NCBI GenBank assembly: GCA_947039505.1
Contig: CAMQYZ010000002.1
Span: 62,001 to 126,000, forward strand
Direction: 5' to 3'
Origin: an uncultured Mycoplasma sp.
GTDB lineage: Bacteria; Bacillota_I; Bacilli_A; Mycoplasmatales; Metamycoplasmataceae
DNA: 64,000 nucleotides
The position numbers were made by a program, and so were the translations under genes. Shown one piece after another: positions 19,694-29,943 of this stretch (its first letter is position 1; the number at the start of each line of letters is the position of its first letter). Below the pieces are notes generated by a model. That model did no database searches. It was not told the DNA's origin and saw nothing but the letters and a program-made list of their open reading frames with translations.

Positions 19694-21511
19694 ATGGATA
19701 AAAAAATACAATATTTAAAAAACTTATTTTCTCAAAATGATTATGAATTGAATTTTGATGATATAAAAGATCTCAAAATTCAATTAAAACGGAAACCAAT
19801 GCAAATATATTTATTAGCAATTAAATGATTGGTTAAAAAAGAACTCTTAGTAACTTATGAAAACGTTAGGGAAATAATCAAAAATGATATTAAAATCAGA
19901 AATAATATTAGAAATATTATAACCTCTCTAGAAGAATCTATAAGAGTACAATATTTAGACACTGAAGTTCAAGCATATGATGATTTTGATCAATTTTATA
20001 AAAAATCAAAAGACAACTTTCGTGATATTTTAACAAAGATAGATAAACTTGATTTAGATTATGTAAGAGAATTGAGAAATGATGTTAATCATCTTGTTTA
20101 TTTTTTAATATTTGATAAATTAAATGATGCGATAAATAAATTGAAAAATCTTCGAGAATGAGAGCACATTAACACATGAGTTTTAGATAAATATCTAGAT
20201 TCTATATATGAATTAAAAAATAGATGTGAAAATTTACCCATAAGTTATAAAATTAATTTTTTCCAAATTTTTGTCAAGCCATTTAATTGAACTAATAAAA
20301 ATAAAAAAATAGCAGAGATAAACCAATTTAAAGAAAGTAATAAAAAAAGTTTTATAAATGACATTTTTGAATCTTTTTTATATTTAAATAATCTTTATGA
20401 AGAAATATCTTTTAAACAAAATATTAATATCATAGATTTTGTCATTTCATCAATAATATTTGATTCTTTGGTTGAGAAAATAAGAGAAATAGACACTAGG
20501 TTTTCAAGCAAAATATTAGAAATGTGTGATTTTGGTGAGATCATAAAAAAGAATTTTAAAACAGAAGCAGAAAATAATTTGGAAAAAACATCACACACCC
20601 TTGATAAAGCTTTTTTTGAAAGATATATAGGAAAAATAAATCACGAGATAAAAGATAACTATGAACTACTTTTTTTAAAGGGAGTTAGAAATAAGTTAAT
20701 TCACCCCAACGGCAAAAACTATAATAAAACACACATGTATTTTATCGGAACACATAAAGAGTCACAATCAGCTTGATTTCCTTTTGGAGAGTGTTCATTT
20801 GTTGAAAGTATAGAAAATAGGTCGCCCACATTTTTTATTAAAAAATCTATTTTTGTTGAATCTATACAAAAAATATCTGAAGTTTTTCTAAAAAAAATGG
20901 ATATATCTTTGGCATTATACATAGAAACTAATGCAAAAAAGAATAAGCCCTCTTTGAATCTTGTCAATATTTCAGAGGCTCGGAAACTGTACAATAAATA
21001 TTTTGAGGATTGAGAGGAAATTTACTTATTATTTATATGGTCCTTTGAAAAAGAAGATAACCACATTTTAATTGAATATCTCATAATGGCATATACTATT
21101 GCTAAATTTATGAACAAAAGCAATAATATCAAATATGACTGAAAATCTTGAATTTTACCAAGTATAGATAAAGATATTGATAATTTAATGCAAAAGTGTA
21201 AATTTGATATGTCTAGCAATAATCATAAATATTTAAAAAGCAAAATGAGTGAGGAGAATTGAAAAGAATCTGAGTGACTGGGGTGTTTTGGGAAAGAACA
21301 AAGTGATATTTTTTTGGAAATGTATAAAAAAACTCAAATCAAAAATTATAAACCCAAAGATATTGAAGAAAAATTTTTAATTGTGATTTTTCACAATAAA
21401 ACCAAAAAAGAGTGATTGTTTTTGTTAAAAAAACTAAACCAAAAATATGAAAAACTAATTCATGATTTAAATTTAAAATCACAAGACTGCACAATATTTT
21501 TAGAAAAATAA
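19694..21511 (+). CDS. Large protein with two HEPN-type Rx4H motifs
   Basis: 605 aa, almost entirely helical and rich in Lys, Glu and Asn. Two ribonuclease-type HEPN signatures are present: RELRNDVNHLVYF (R128, H133) and KGVRNKLIHPNG (R332, H337), both with the polar Asn after Arg that is typical of active HEPN RNases. The rest is not recognised. TATAAT (19682-19687) ends 6 bases before ATG (leaderless), while the divergent nucleotidyltransferase gene has a Shine-Dalgarno. The frame crosses many TGA codons without a break. Possibly a toxin or abortive-infection effector guarded by the neighbouring enzyme; this is inference. Confidence 0.65.
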
Positions 21512-21568
21512 GACATTAAAAACCAATTCAAAAATAAAAATTATGAAATTTTTCCAAAATGTAATAAT

Positions 21569-22180
21569 CTATTCTGTTTCTTTGGATTTTAAATAATTAT
21601 TAGGATAGTATGTTTTACCTAATAATCAAAGATATCGATCAATTTCACTTTTTTTATATTCATTCAATTCAAAAAAATTAATAAAAGCTTCAATAGTATC
21701 ATTAAAAATTTGGTAATTTTTTAATTCTTCAACTTTGAATGATGTAAATTGGTACTGATTTTTGAAATGGATCAATATTTTTGAAACATATGAATCATAT
21801 ATTGGGTAAATTTCTGGAGAATGATGAGCGCAATATTTAGTTGCAAAAGAATAAAAATATATTGATTTATCTTTTATTGTAACGTGACCTATATCCTCCA
21901 CCAAACTAAAGTCATTTGAACTTAGTCTTTCATCAATGTTTAAACTTAGTATATGATTGGCAACAGTATGAATGTCCAAAATGTTTGTAGAATCAAATTG
22001 ATTTACAATAGAAACTTTAATCAAAATATCTTCAATGGTTTTATTTTCACTTAGATAGTTTTGAAACAACTTGACAATAGCTTTTTCTTGATTATCATAT
22101 TTTTTTGAATTTTCACCTTTTTTTAAATAAAGTTCCACTTCTTGCTTAGATGGTTTTGATATATCTGGTAATTTACTCAT
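21569..22180 (-). CDS. Unrecognised helical protein in the island
   Basis: 203 aa, soluble and helical. A distinctive segment YFYSFATKYCAHHSPEIYPIYDSYV sits in the middle, and the end reads DRYLWLLGKTYYP. The order of these segments recalls small proteins with a helix-hairpin-helix glycosylase-like fold, but I cannot confirm a family. AAAGGAAAA lies before ATG. It is convergent with the double-HEPN gene and divergent from the AbiF-like gene, and may belong to either. Confidence 0.55.
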
Positions 22181-22345
22181 ATTTTCCTTTTGTCATTTAT
22201 ATTAATCAAGCGGTTATTATCTTTATTTTTTGTGTTGTATATATTAAATTTGCCATAATAATATATTATTATAACTTGTTTTCAGGTTAAAATTTATAAT
22301 TTTATTTAATGTAAGTAATAATGATTTATTTAATATACTTAAATT

Positions 22346-23317
22346 ATGCAAAAAAAATTTTTATCAATTGATCAACAAATAAATCTTTTAGAGGATAGGG
22401 GATTAACGGTTTATGATGTTGAAAAATTAAAGTGATATCTAACCAATTATAATTATCAAAACATAATTAATGGATATAATGACTTTTTTATGTTTAATAA
22501 TGATAGAAAAACAAATATTTATAAAAAGAATATCAATTCAAATATGATTATTGCCCTTTTTAACTTTGATCGCAAAATATCTAATTTGTTATTTCCTAAT
22601 ATTCTTAATATAGAAAGAAAATTCTCGACCTTACTTTGTTTTCAAATCATAGAACAAAATAAAACAAAGATACCATTACTAGAAATGGGAAAAATTTTAC
22701 AATGTTCAGATGCTGAACTTAAAATTATTTTCCCCAAACTTGAATTTTCAAATGAAAGTAATAATCTTTATAAAAAGTCAAAAAATGACTATGAGACAAT
22801 TAGATCTTGTATGCATTCATACTCTGCAAATAAAAAAGTTACAAAAAAATACAAAGGCGATATCAAACACGTTCCTATATGAATACTTTCAGTAAATTGA
22901 TCTTTTGGTGATGCTGTCCAAATATTTAGTTTTTTAGATGGCAATACTAAGAAAAAAATAATTGAGGAGTTTCTTCCGGGATTAAAGGTAAAAGGCCTTA
23001 ATAATTACTTTGAAAAAATCATGCTTTTAATTAGTAATGTGAGAAATATTATATGCCACAATGGTGTTTTGTATAATATTGATTATCAAATTAACAAGGG
23101 TTTCATTTCAAGATTCTATTTGATTATTTTTGATAAAACAATATTGAATATTAGACTAGATAACATTATTGATATAATTGCCAAGTTGTCTTCTGTTGAG
23201 TTACATACACCAAAAAAGATAGGTTCCTTAAAGGATAAACATATTGAGAAATTAGAAGAAAATATACATGAAGAAACTTTAAATCATATAAAAAAATATC
23301 TAGACATAAAACGATAA
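22346..23317 (+). CDS. abiF: AbiF/AbiD-type (Abi_2) HEPN abortive-infection protein
   Basis: 323 aa. The start KFLSIDQQINLLEDRGLTVYD..KLKWYLTNYNYQNIINGY matches the opening of Abi_2 proteins, followed by LFNFDRKISNLLFPNILNIERKFSTLL, VPIWILSVNWSFGD and the HEPN active-site motif VRNIICHNGVLYN (R233, H238). Such proteins block phage growth, probably through RNA cleavage, and are relatives of the HEPN domains of Cas13. TATACT 6 bases before ATG suggests a leaderless mRNA. A promoter in the last codons starts a small structured RNA just downstream. Intact with TGA as Trp. Confidence 0.8.
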
Positions 23318-23330
23318 ATTTATGTATAAT
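23301..23330 (+). promoter_or_regulatory. Promoter of the ncRNA downstream of the AbiF-like gene
   Basis: A -35-like TAGACA (23301-23306) and consensus -10 TATAAT (23325-23330) with an 18-bp spacer, among the best promoter matches in the window. The -35 box lies in the last codons of the AbiF-like gene. Start expected near 23337. Confidence 0.65.
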
Positions 23331-23336
23331 AAGTTA

Positions 23337-23415
23337 GTATGAATTTGTTTAAACTTTGGTTTCAAGGAGAGCTCTTTCGCGTTTCCACACTCTTGCGGTG
23401 TGGTTTTATTTTATT
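23337..23415 (+). ncRNA. Candidate AbiF-associated structured ncRNA
   Basis: A short unit of about 75 nt that begins at the promoter above and ends in a rho-independent terminator (stem CCACAC/GTGTGG, 23385-23390 with 23398-23403, then TTTTATTTTATTTTTTT). It is much richer in G and C than its surroundings and contains GGAGAGCTC before the terminator stem. No ORF fits inside. A conserved RNA motif is known near abiF genes and AbiF toxins have been linked to ncRNA antitoxins; position and size fit. Whether it folds as that motif was not tested. Confidence 0.65.
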
Positions 23416-23870
23416 TTTTTATTAAATATTTATTGATTTTTTGGTGGAATTAAAGACTAATTATTTTCATAATTTTTTAGTTTTGAAGTTGCTAGTCCGA
23501 AGATTATATTCTTTATCTTTTTTTCTTGTATGCATTATATGGCACAAAAACGGCAATAAATAGATTAGTTGCTTAAAATTTGCCAAAGTTTTTTATTTAT
23601 GAAACTCTCAATACTTGGTTTACATTCATTGATTTGCATTATTTTTTTATTCCTATCACATATTTTTCAAGTCAAAATTTACAATTAAAATACATTATAA
23701 CAAGCGGTGTTAATGTTGTTTTTAGATACATAATTTTATTAAGGCAATTGTGAAATTCAGAAATAAAAACCATTTATGGTTATGGTATATATTATCATTT
23801 ATTTAGTTTCATGATTCTCCTGATTTTTTAATTATATTAGATGACTACTCTATTATGGGGTTAGAGATAA
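23416..23870. other. Decayed region without an intact gene
   Basis: 455 bp. On the minus strand (about 23640 down to 23470) a frame reads MQINECKPSIESFINKKLWQILSN, stop, IYCRFCAI, stop, CIQEKKIKNIIFGLATSKLKNYENN, which looks like an eroded gene. The plus strand also has only short broken frames. No family is recognised. Confidence 0.4.
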
Positions 23871-23903
23871 CAGATATATCTATTGGTTGTGCACACAAAT
23901 TTA

Positions 23904-24218
23904 ATGAATCATAATGAAATGAAACATTTCAAAATGAAAAAACAAATTAGAACTAAAAGTTACGCATATAATTTATGTCGAAAAAACAATATATTAAAAA
24001 ACTTTAAGAACAAAGGAATATATATAAAAAATATATTTACAAAATTACCAAAATATAGTGAACTTAAAATAGGAATTCATTACTTCTTATATAATCAAGA
24101 TTTCTTTAATTCTTTTGATAATAATTGAATTATAGATATAGTATTTAAATTCAATGAAACAAATCTTCAAATTAAAAAAGACATATATTGTAATTATTTT
24201 CCAGGAGATAATATATAA
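23904..24218 (+). CDS. Short ORF, possibly a gene remnant
   Basis: About 104 codons from ATG at 23904 (MNHNEMKHFKMKKQIRTKSYAY) to TAA at 24216, crossing one TGA. Very rich in Lys, Asn and Ile, no Shine-Dalgarno, no known motif. A stop lies upstream at 23868. It follows a decayed stretch and may be the tail of a broken gene. Convergent with the HNH gene with only 5 bp between stops. Confidence 0.35.
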
Positions 24219-24223
24219 ACAAC

Positions 24224-25117
24224 TTAAGCAATATTCAACAAAGGAACAATATCTTTTTGAAACAAAGAACTAATATTGTTTAATTTGCTTTGACGATATT
24301 GATTTCTAATTTCAAGATATTTCATTGTTTCTTTTTGTTCTACTATAATCTTTTTAATTCTTGTGGGATAAATACCTAATTTTTCTAAGTCATGTTTAAA
24401 ATCTTGATTAAAACACATAAGACCAGTTTTATCGTCAAATCATATAAGGTTCATATCAAATACTTTGTGATAGTTAAAAGGTAATAACAGTGCATTTGAT
24501 GGATTGCTCAATGACTCCAATAAATGGTTAACAATCTTGCTGTTCATTTTTTCATGATTTTGAACAATTTTTTTAATACATCAAACATCAAAAATATGTG
24601 CAGCTTCAACAAAAACCAAATTCATATTTAAATCATGATTAGAAACATTAATTTTTTCTAAATCAGAATAAGAATTTTCTTTGTTTATTTGTCTATGTTT
24701 TATAACATTGTTACGAAAATTATTTCTTGCTTTTCTAGATATGAAAATATCCAAAGGATCTTTTTGCACCGTTTGTGGTCATTGTTTATCTAAAAAAGAA
24801 CGAAATTCATCTATCATATACAAAACATCAACATAACTTTTTTCATTTATAAAGTTTCTTATTCCTCAAGAGCCCTTGCCAATTCCTTCTAGTGAAATAA
24901 AAAGGTCTTTATATCTTCCTTTTTTATCAAAAAAAGAAGAATCAGAACTATGTGTTTCAATGGTTCTTCTAACAGATGCTTTTCAGTTTGGATTACCATT
25001 ACACTTATCTGGCGCTATAACAAAAACTTCTTTATAAATTGATTTATATTTACCTGCACCATTTAAATTTATAAGTGCCTTATAAGTAATGTCTAGTCAT
25101 GTATTTTTTTGGTTCAT
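24224..25117 (-). CDS. HNH restriction endonuclease with N-terminal winged helix
   Basis: 297 aa. The N-terminal 90 residues have the pattern of the winged-helix domain in many type II HNH restriction enzymes: TWLDITYKALINLNGAGKYKSIYKEV, NWKASVRRTIETHSSDSSFF, SLEGIGKGSWGIR. The C-terminal HNH_2-like nuclease reads VFVEAAHIFDVW, a variable insert, then NPSNALLLPFNYHKVFDMNLIWFDD, keeping His, Asn and His. No methylase gene is adjacent; the type IIG enzyme 7 kb away is self-contained. TATAAT (25125-25130) is 7 bases before ATG (leaderless). Confidence 0.7.
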
Positions 25118-25372
25118 AGAGCAAATTATATCATTTTGATTTAAATAATTTTTTATTGATTATTAGAAATATCTAAATAACTTATTTTTGTTTTTTTTGA
25201 TGTTATTAATTTGTCAAATTTTGTATGGTTAAAAAATTAGTAGAACTAAATATAAACTTTAACTAAATGCTGGTAAATGATAATTTTGAAAGGTTCCTTA
25301 TAACTATTTTTAAGATAATAAACAAAATTAGTTTTCACAAAAACTTTATGACATATATTATAATTTAATTAT

Positions 25373-25531
25373 ATGAATTGTAATGTGTGTGGTAAAAAAA
25401 CTGAAAATGAAGACTTTGTCATAGGGTGAGCAGTGCTTTGTAGTAAAGAGTGCGAAGATATATTGTATAAAAAATCATTTAATGAATTAGATTGTAAATC
25501 TTGTGAAGATAAATGTGAAATTAAGAAGTAA
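25373..25531 (+). CDS. Small zinc-ribbon-like protein
   Basis: 52 aa, too short for most gene callers. Cysteines are arranged NCNVCGKK, LCSKEC, DCKSC and KC, enough for a zinc site of the treble-clef or ribbon kind. TATAAT (25359-25364) ends 8 bases before ATG and there is no Shine-Dalgarno. One TGA is read as Trp (GWAVLCSKEC). Function unknown. Confidence 0.55.
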
Positions 25532-25552
25532 CATACTTTCTTAAATTAATAA

Positions 25553-26419
25553 TTATTTGGCTTTTATATATCGATCAATAATACCGCTAACAACATTACA
25601 ATTTTGTTCAAAAATAGTTTTACTTTCAAACAAAATATTTTTGGGAAGATAATTATTGTTTATTATGCATCTTGCTACATTAATAGATTCAAAAACATAA
25701 AATTTATCTTGGTGATCTTTATAAATCATTTCCGAAATTTTATTTAATTTTTTAAAACCATAAATTGAAATAACTATGTTTTGTTCATAAAAATTAATTA
25801 TTTCTTGTCAGTCAGTAACTTTAAATACCTTTTTATTTCAAGTTAAGTAATTAATCAAAATTAATTCTTGATCGATGTTTTCTTGATTAATTAACCAAAA
25901 ATTATCAATAGAATTTGCCTTAGAGTTTATAAAAATAAAATTTGCTTTTGGTTTATGGATATCTCTTAAGTTTTTAGTTAACTCAAATTGAGCAAAATCT
26001 TGAATATCCTTTTTTTCTTGTTCATTTAAATCTAAATATTTGCAATAAGATTTAAATATCATTTGAATATCATGTAATGGTGTATTTAATTTATTGTAAT
26101 CTACATCTATTTTCAGAGAGCGAGCTAAAGCTTCTTTTCTCACTTTGTTATTGTTTGAAAATATTGTACTCTGTATTGATGTGTGTGATAATTTTGGGAA
26201 ATTAATATTTATTAATCCGTAAGACAAAAATTCATTTATTTTATATTTTTGAATCAAGGAATTTATTTTTTCTTGCATATTGGTTTTTTCTATGAAATCA
26301 TATTCTTCTTCATATATTTTTTGATTGTTCAAATCCGTTATGATAAAGCCTAATTTTGTTTGATTAGTTTTTATTCCTTTTGAATCTAGTTCTTCTTTGA
26401 TATCAATTCATATTTTCAT
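25553..26419 (-). CDS. Protein of unknown function
   Basis: 288 aa, soluble. Starts MKIWIDIKEELDSKGIKTNQTKLGFIITD with AAGGAT upstream, and has mixed helix and strand. Segments such as LSHTSIQSTIFSNNNKVRKEALARSLKIDVDYNKLNTPLHDIQMIF are distinctive but I do not recognise the family. No catalytic motif is obvious. It passes two TGA codons (Trp) and appears intact. It marks the boundary between the island and the LRR lipoprotein block. Confidence 0.55.
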
Positions 26420-26494
26420 AAATAGGATCCTTTAATATCTTTTTTGTATTTATAGATAATTATAACTTTTTTAAATTTTATCTTAAAGAGAAAC

Positions 26495-27637
26495 TTACTT
26501 TACAAATCCTATTCAAATTTTTTCTAATCGAGTGTCAAATTGTTCTGGTAATTCTAATTTAGTTAGTTTGCTTAAACTAATTCCCTTAAATGCACTGAAG
26601 TCTATATATTGAACTGAATTAGGTATGATTATTGATTGTAAATCATTACCTTCAAAGGCAAATGATCCTATGCTTGTAACAGAATCAGGAATTGTAATGG
26701 ATGTTAATAAATTATCATAAAACAAACCACCACTAATTTTTGTTAATGTATTTGGTAATTCAACAAAGTCTAGTTTATTCCCTTGAAAAGCACCCAAGCC
26801 TAAATTAACTACAAATTTTGGTATTTTGAGTAAAGATATTATGTTTCAACTAAAAGCTTCATCACCTATCTCTTTTATCGAGTCTGGCAAAATTAATTTA
26901 GTAATTTTATTTGTGGTGAATGCTTTTTTACCAACGGTGATGACAGAATTAGGGATTTTAATTGATTCTAAATCACAATTTTCAAAAGCGGATTCTCCAA
27001 TGGAAATAACATTTTTTGGAACTTCAAAAGAAGATATTTTATAATTCATAAATGCTTGATCATCTATTTTAGTAAGATTGGGAAATTGTTTTTCTAATTC
27101 TTCTTGAGTAATGTTTTTGTGTAAATTTAAACATAAGGAAATAACCAAATCTCTTGTTAGTGATGTTTCTGTTTGTACTTTATAAATTCCTATTCTTAAT
27201 TTTTCATTAATACTATTAAATTTCTCAGGTAATATAATTTGAGAAATAACCAAATCATTTTTTGCAAAAGCATTATTACCAATGTTGACAACTGTATCAG
27301 GAATATGGATTGTTTTTAAGCTTGTTTTTTCAAAAGCATTGTTTGCAATTGATGTTATGTTCGGCATTTTATTCTTAAACATTTCTAAGGTAATGTTTTT
27401 TGAATTTCCTCAATTAAATTCTTTTATTTTAGCTTTGGTTAATGTTGTAATTTGAGTCGGCGAAATAGGAGTAAATTCAGGACTTTCAGGACTTAACGGA
27501 GGTTGTGTTGGTGTTTTTGGCGATTTGCTTACACTATCAGATTTTGAACTTTGACAAGAAGTTGTCACAAATAGTGATGTTGCTGTAATAGAAATAGCGA
27601 CTCCTATTAATAGTTTATTTTGAATTATTTTTTTCAT
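26495..27637 (-). CDS. BspA-like leucine-rich-repeat lipoprotein 1
   Basis: 380 aa. Signal peptide and lipobox (ATSLFVTTSC, Cys near residue 28), then a Ser/Pro spacer (KSPKTPTQPPLSPESPEF) and a short linking motif LTKAKIKEFNWGN. The rest is LRR_5/BspA repeats of about 23 residues, pattern L..I.IP.SV..IG..AF, for example DSVTSIGSFAFEGNDLQSIIIP. Such proteins bind host matrix or other cells in other bacteria. AAAAGGAA lies before ATG. Two related genes lie upstream on the same strand. Confidence 0.85.
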
Positions 27638-27866
27638 GAGGTTCCTTTTATTTTGATTGTAGTTTTATTTTAATAATTAATATTAGCAATCTTTTAATTG
27701 ATTTAATAATTATTATTAACTTTTATGTTTGTTTTATTATTTTAAACATAATGAAAAGTAAGTTGTATTAATGAGTTCAGTCTTTATTTATTAAGAAGAT
27801 TATTATTCTTTTGTATTTTAAAGATATAATTATATAAGTTAACTTAAACAAATAAGGAGATATAAA

Positions 27867-28073
27867 ATGGAAAAACAATTTGTTGTTTATAGAAAAATAT
27901 ATGAAAATATTCCGGGGTATCATGATTCATCTGTAGCACCTATGAAAATATTTAAAACTAAGGCAGAAGCCGAAGCATATGCAAATACTTTTGTTGCTAC
28001 ATCTGTTCATCATGCAGGTTTTGGTGTGGGTTCTGGAAGCATTGAAACTACATACATTATTGAAGAAGAATAA
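27867..28073 (+). CDS. Small protein of unknown function (paralogue of the one at 17419)
   Basis: 68 aa with a textbook AAGGAG and its own upstream TATAAT-like boxes. Reads KQFVVYRKIYENIPG, then KIFKTKAEAEAYANTFV and GSIETTYIIEEE. It shares length, order of motifs and acidic end with the 68-aa protein at 17419. It is a plus-strand singleton within a minus-strand surface-protein block. Function unknown. Confidence 0.65.
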   Translation: MEKQFVVYRKIYENIPGYHDSSVAPMKIFKTKAEAEAYANTFVATSVHHAGFGVGSGSIETTYIIEEE

Positions 28074-28121
28074 TATAATTAAAAATACAATTTTAATCAA
28101 ATTTTTATGGAAATAAAGTAA

Positions 28122-28595
28122 TTATTTGTGATAAATTTCATCTAATGTTTTACCGTTGCTGTTTTTTCACTATCCCCTCTTTTCTTAAGTGTCAAATTGT
28201 AATAACATATCATTGAAAGATTTAAATTTGTTCTTAATAAATATTATTAGTTTTTACTTGTTCTTTTTTGCCTTTTATACTAGGTAATATAGATCCATTT
28301 AAAATTATGATTTTACTTTCTTCAAAGATTGCTTTAGATTGATTGTTGAAAAAAATATATTCTTTTTTATTATTGTTTTTGTAGGAATCTATTTAAAAAG
28401 AAATACCATTACAAAACAATAAAATATCTATGTCATTAATCAAGTCTAATAAAATTGGTTCTTCAAATTCACTAATATTAGGTTTTTTTTATCTCTTAGT
28501 TGTTCATTTATAATTTATCATGAATTTCCCATTTTTAATTCATTTATATAATGTCATTCTAAATAATCAATAAAAGTTCTTGACAAGGTATTTCT
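28122..28595 (-). pseudogene. Broken DUF4357-containing protein (GIY-YIG-associated family)
   Basis: Reading the minus strand across frames gives TLSRTFIDYLEWHYINELKMGNSW, stop, IINEQLRDKK; PNISEFEEPILLDLINDIDILLFCNGISF; KKEYIFFNNQSKAIFEESKIIILNGSILPS; and finally NSNGKTLDEIYHK, stop at 28122. The order and the GKTLDEI ending fit the DUF4357 proteins often fused to GIY-YIG nucleases. Several frameshifts and stops intervene, and the N-terminal half is absent: the break falls at the 3' end of LRR gene 2. Family call from pattern only. Confidence 0.5.
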
Positions 28596-29922
28596 ATAAT
28601 TTTAGTATTTGAAAATAAAATGCACTTGGGCTAACTTTAGTATTAGAACCAAGATTTCAAGATTTTAAATTATTTCTAGCAAACGCCAACCTTTCAACAC
28701 TTTTTAAATTATCATGCAAAATCAATGTATGAAGTTGATTATCATAAAAAGCAGATTCTTCTATTAATTTTACTGATTCTGGTATTTTTAATGTTGTTAA
28801 TTTACATGATTTAAAAGCTTCAAAACCTATTGATTCAACAGTTTCTGGTATTTCAAATGATAAAATACCAGCATCCAAAAAAGCTTTTGCTTCAATACTA
28901 GTAATATTTGGAAATACAATTAGAAGATATGATTTAGTAATGTGTTTTAACAAATTTAATCCCGAAGAAAGAACCAACTCTTTTGTTAATCATGCTCCTG
29001 TCTTAACATTATAAGCCCCTATTCGGATTATTTCTTCACAATTCAAAAATTGATTTGGTAATTCGAATGTTGAGAAATTTAATCTAGTTTCAGTAAATGC
29101 GTTATCGCCTATTTCTGTTACAGAGTTAGAGATATTTATGTCAGATAAAAAAGTATCTTTAAAAGCTTTTTCGCCTATAGAAGTAACGGAATTAGGTAAT
29201 TCTATATTTCTTATGTTACTTCCTCTAAATGCATGAGCTCCTATGGATTTTATATTAGGCATGTGTTCAGAAAACATATTTAAGGTTAAGGAAGAAAGAT
29301 TGTCTCATCCAAGTTCTTTAACTTTTGATTTAGTTAATTCCTCTAAATGTATCTTATCTGCAAATATGGTATCCTCACTATCCTCACTATCCTCACTAGT
29401 GTTTATAGTTGGTAATTGTGGATTGTTATCTTCTGTAGGATTGATTGGTGTTGGCAAGGTAATTGTGGGTTTTGATTTTTCTGGTGTATCATTGACTTTT
29501 TTTATAGTTGATAGAAGAAATTTATTAGAAGATAGTGTTTTAGAATTATTTTCAAATTCATAACCTTCTTGAGCCTCTAAAATAACTACACCCATAAGAT
29601 GGTCGATATTATTTCCTTTTTTTGCTATAAATTCTTTGTTAATTTGTGCGATATTTACGCCATCAAATATTTTGATAATAGTAGATGGTAAAATAGGTTT
29701 AGCATTCAACATGTCAAGACTAATATTTTTTATTAAATTAGCTTTCTTTGGTTTTATTCCAATTATTTTTTTAGTTTCTTTTGTTGTTTTTCCTGCTGTT
29801 GATTTTATTTGTTCGATTATTTTTTCGGGCTTAGGAGAATCACATGAAGTTACTAACAATACTGAAATTGATGTAACAAACATGAAACTTCCAATCAATA
29901 TTTTGTTTATTCTTTTTTTCAT
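28594..29922 (-). CDS. BspA-like leucine-rich-repeat lipoprotein 2
   Basis: 442 aa. Lipobox SVLLVTSC (Cys near 27). A domain at about 60-140 (ILPSTIIKIFDGVNIAQINKEF, MGVVILEAQEGYEFENNSKTLSSNKF) is shared with LRR lipoprotein 3. A spacer with an exact SED triplet (9-bp DNA repeat near 29370-29397) follows, then LTKSKVKELGWDNL and the LRR_5 array (SVTSIGEKAFKDTFLSDINIS and so on). The end, WNLGSNTKVSPSAFYFQILKL, is atypical and meets the broken DUF4357 gene, so the natural C-terminus may have been lost. Confidence 0.82.
29365..29400. repeat. Nine-base tandem repeat in the LRR lipoprotein 2 spacer
   Basis: ATCCTCACT occurs three times in tandem, encoding Ser-Glu-Asp triplets. The unit is a multiple of three, so copy-number change would alter spacer length without breaking the frame. 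Confidence 0.7.
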
Positions 29923-29943
29923 GTTTTCCTTTATTTATATATT

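Noticed and set aside
13461-26419. CRISPR array in the defence-like island
   Set aside because: I saw no regularly spaced direct repeats of 20-40 bases and no cas genes.
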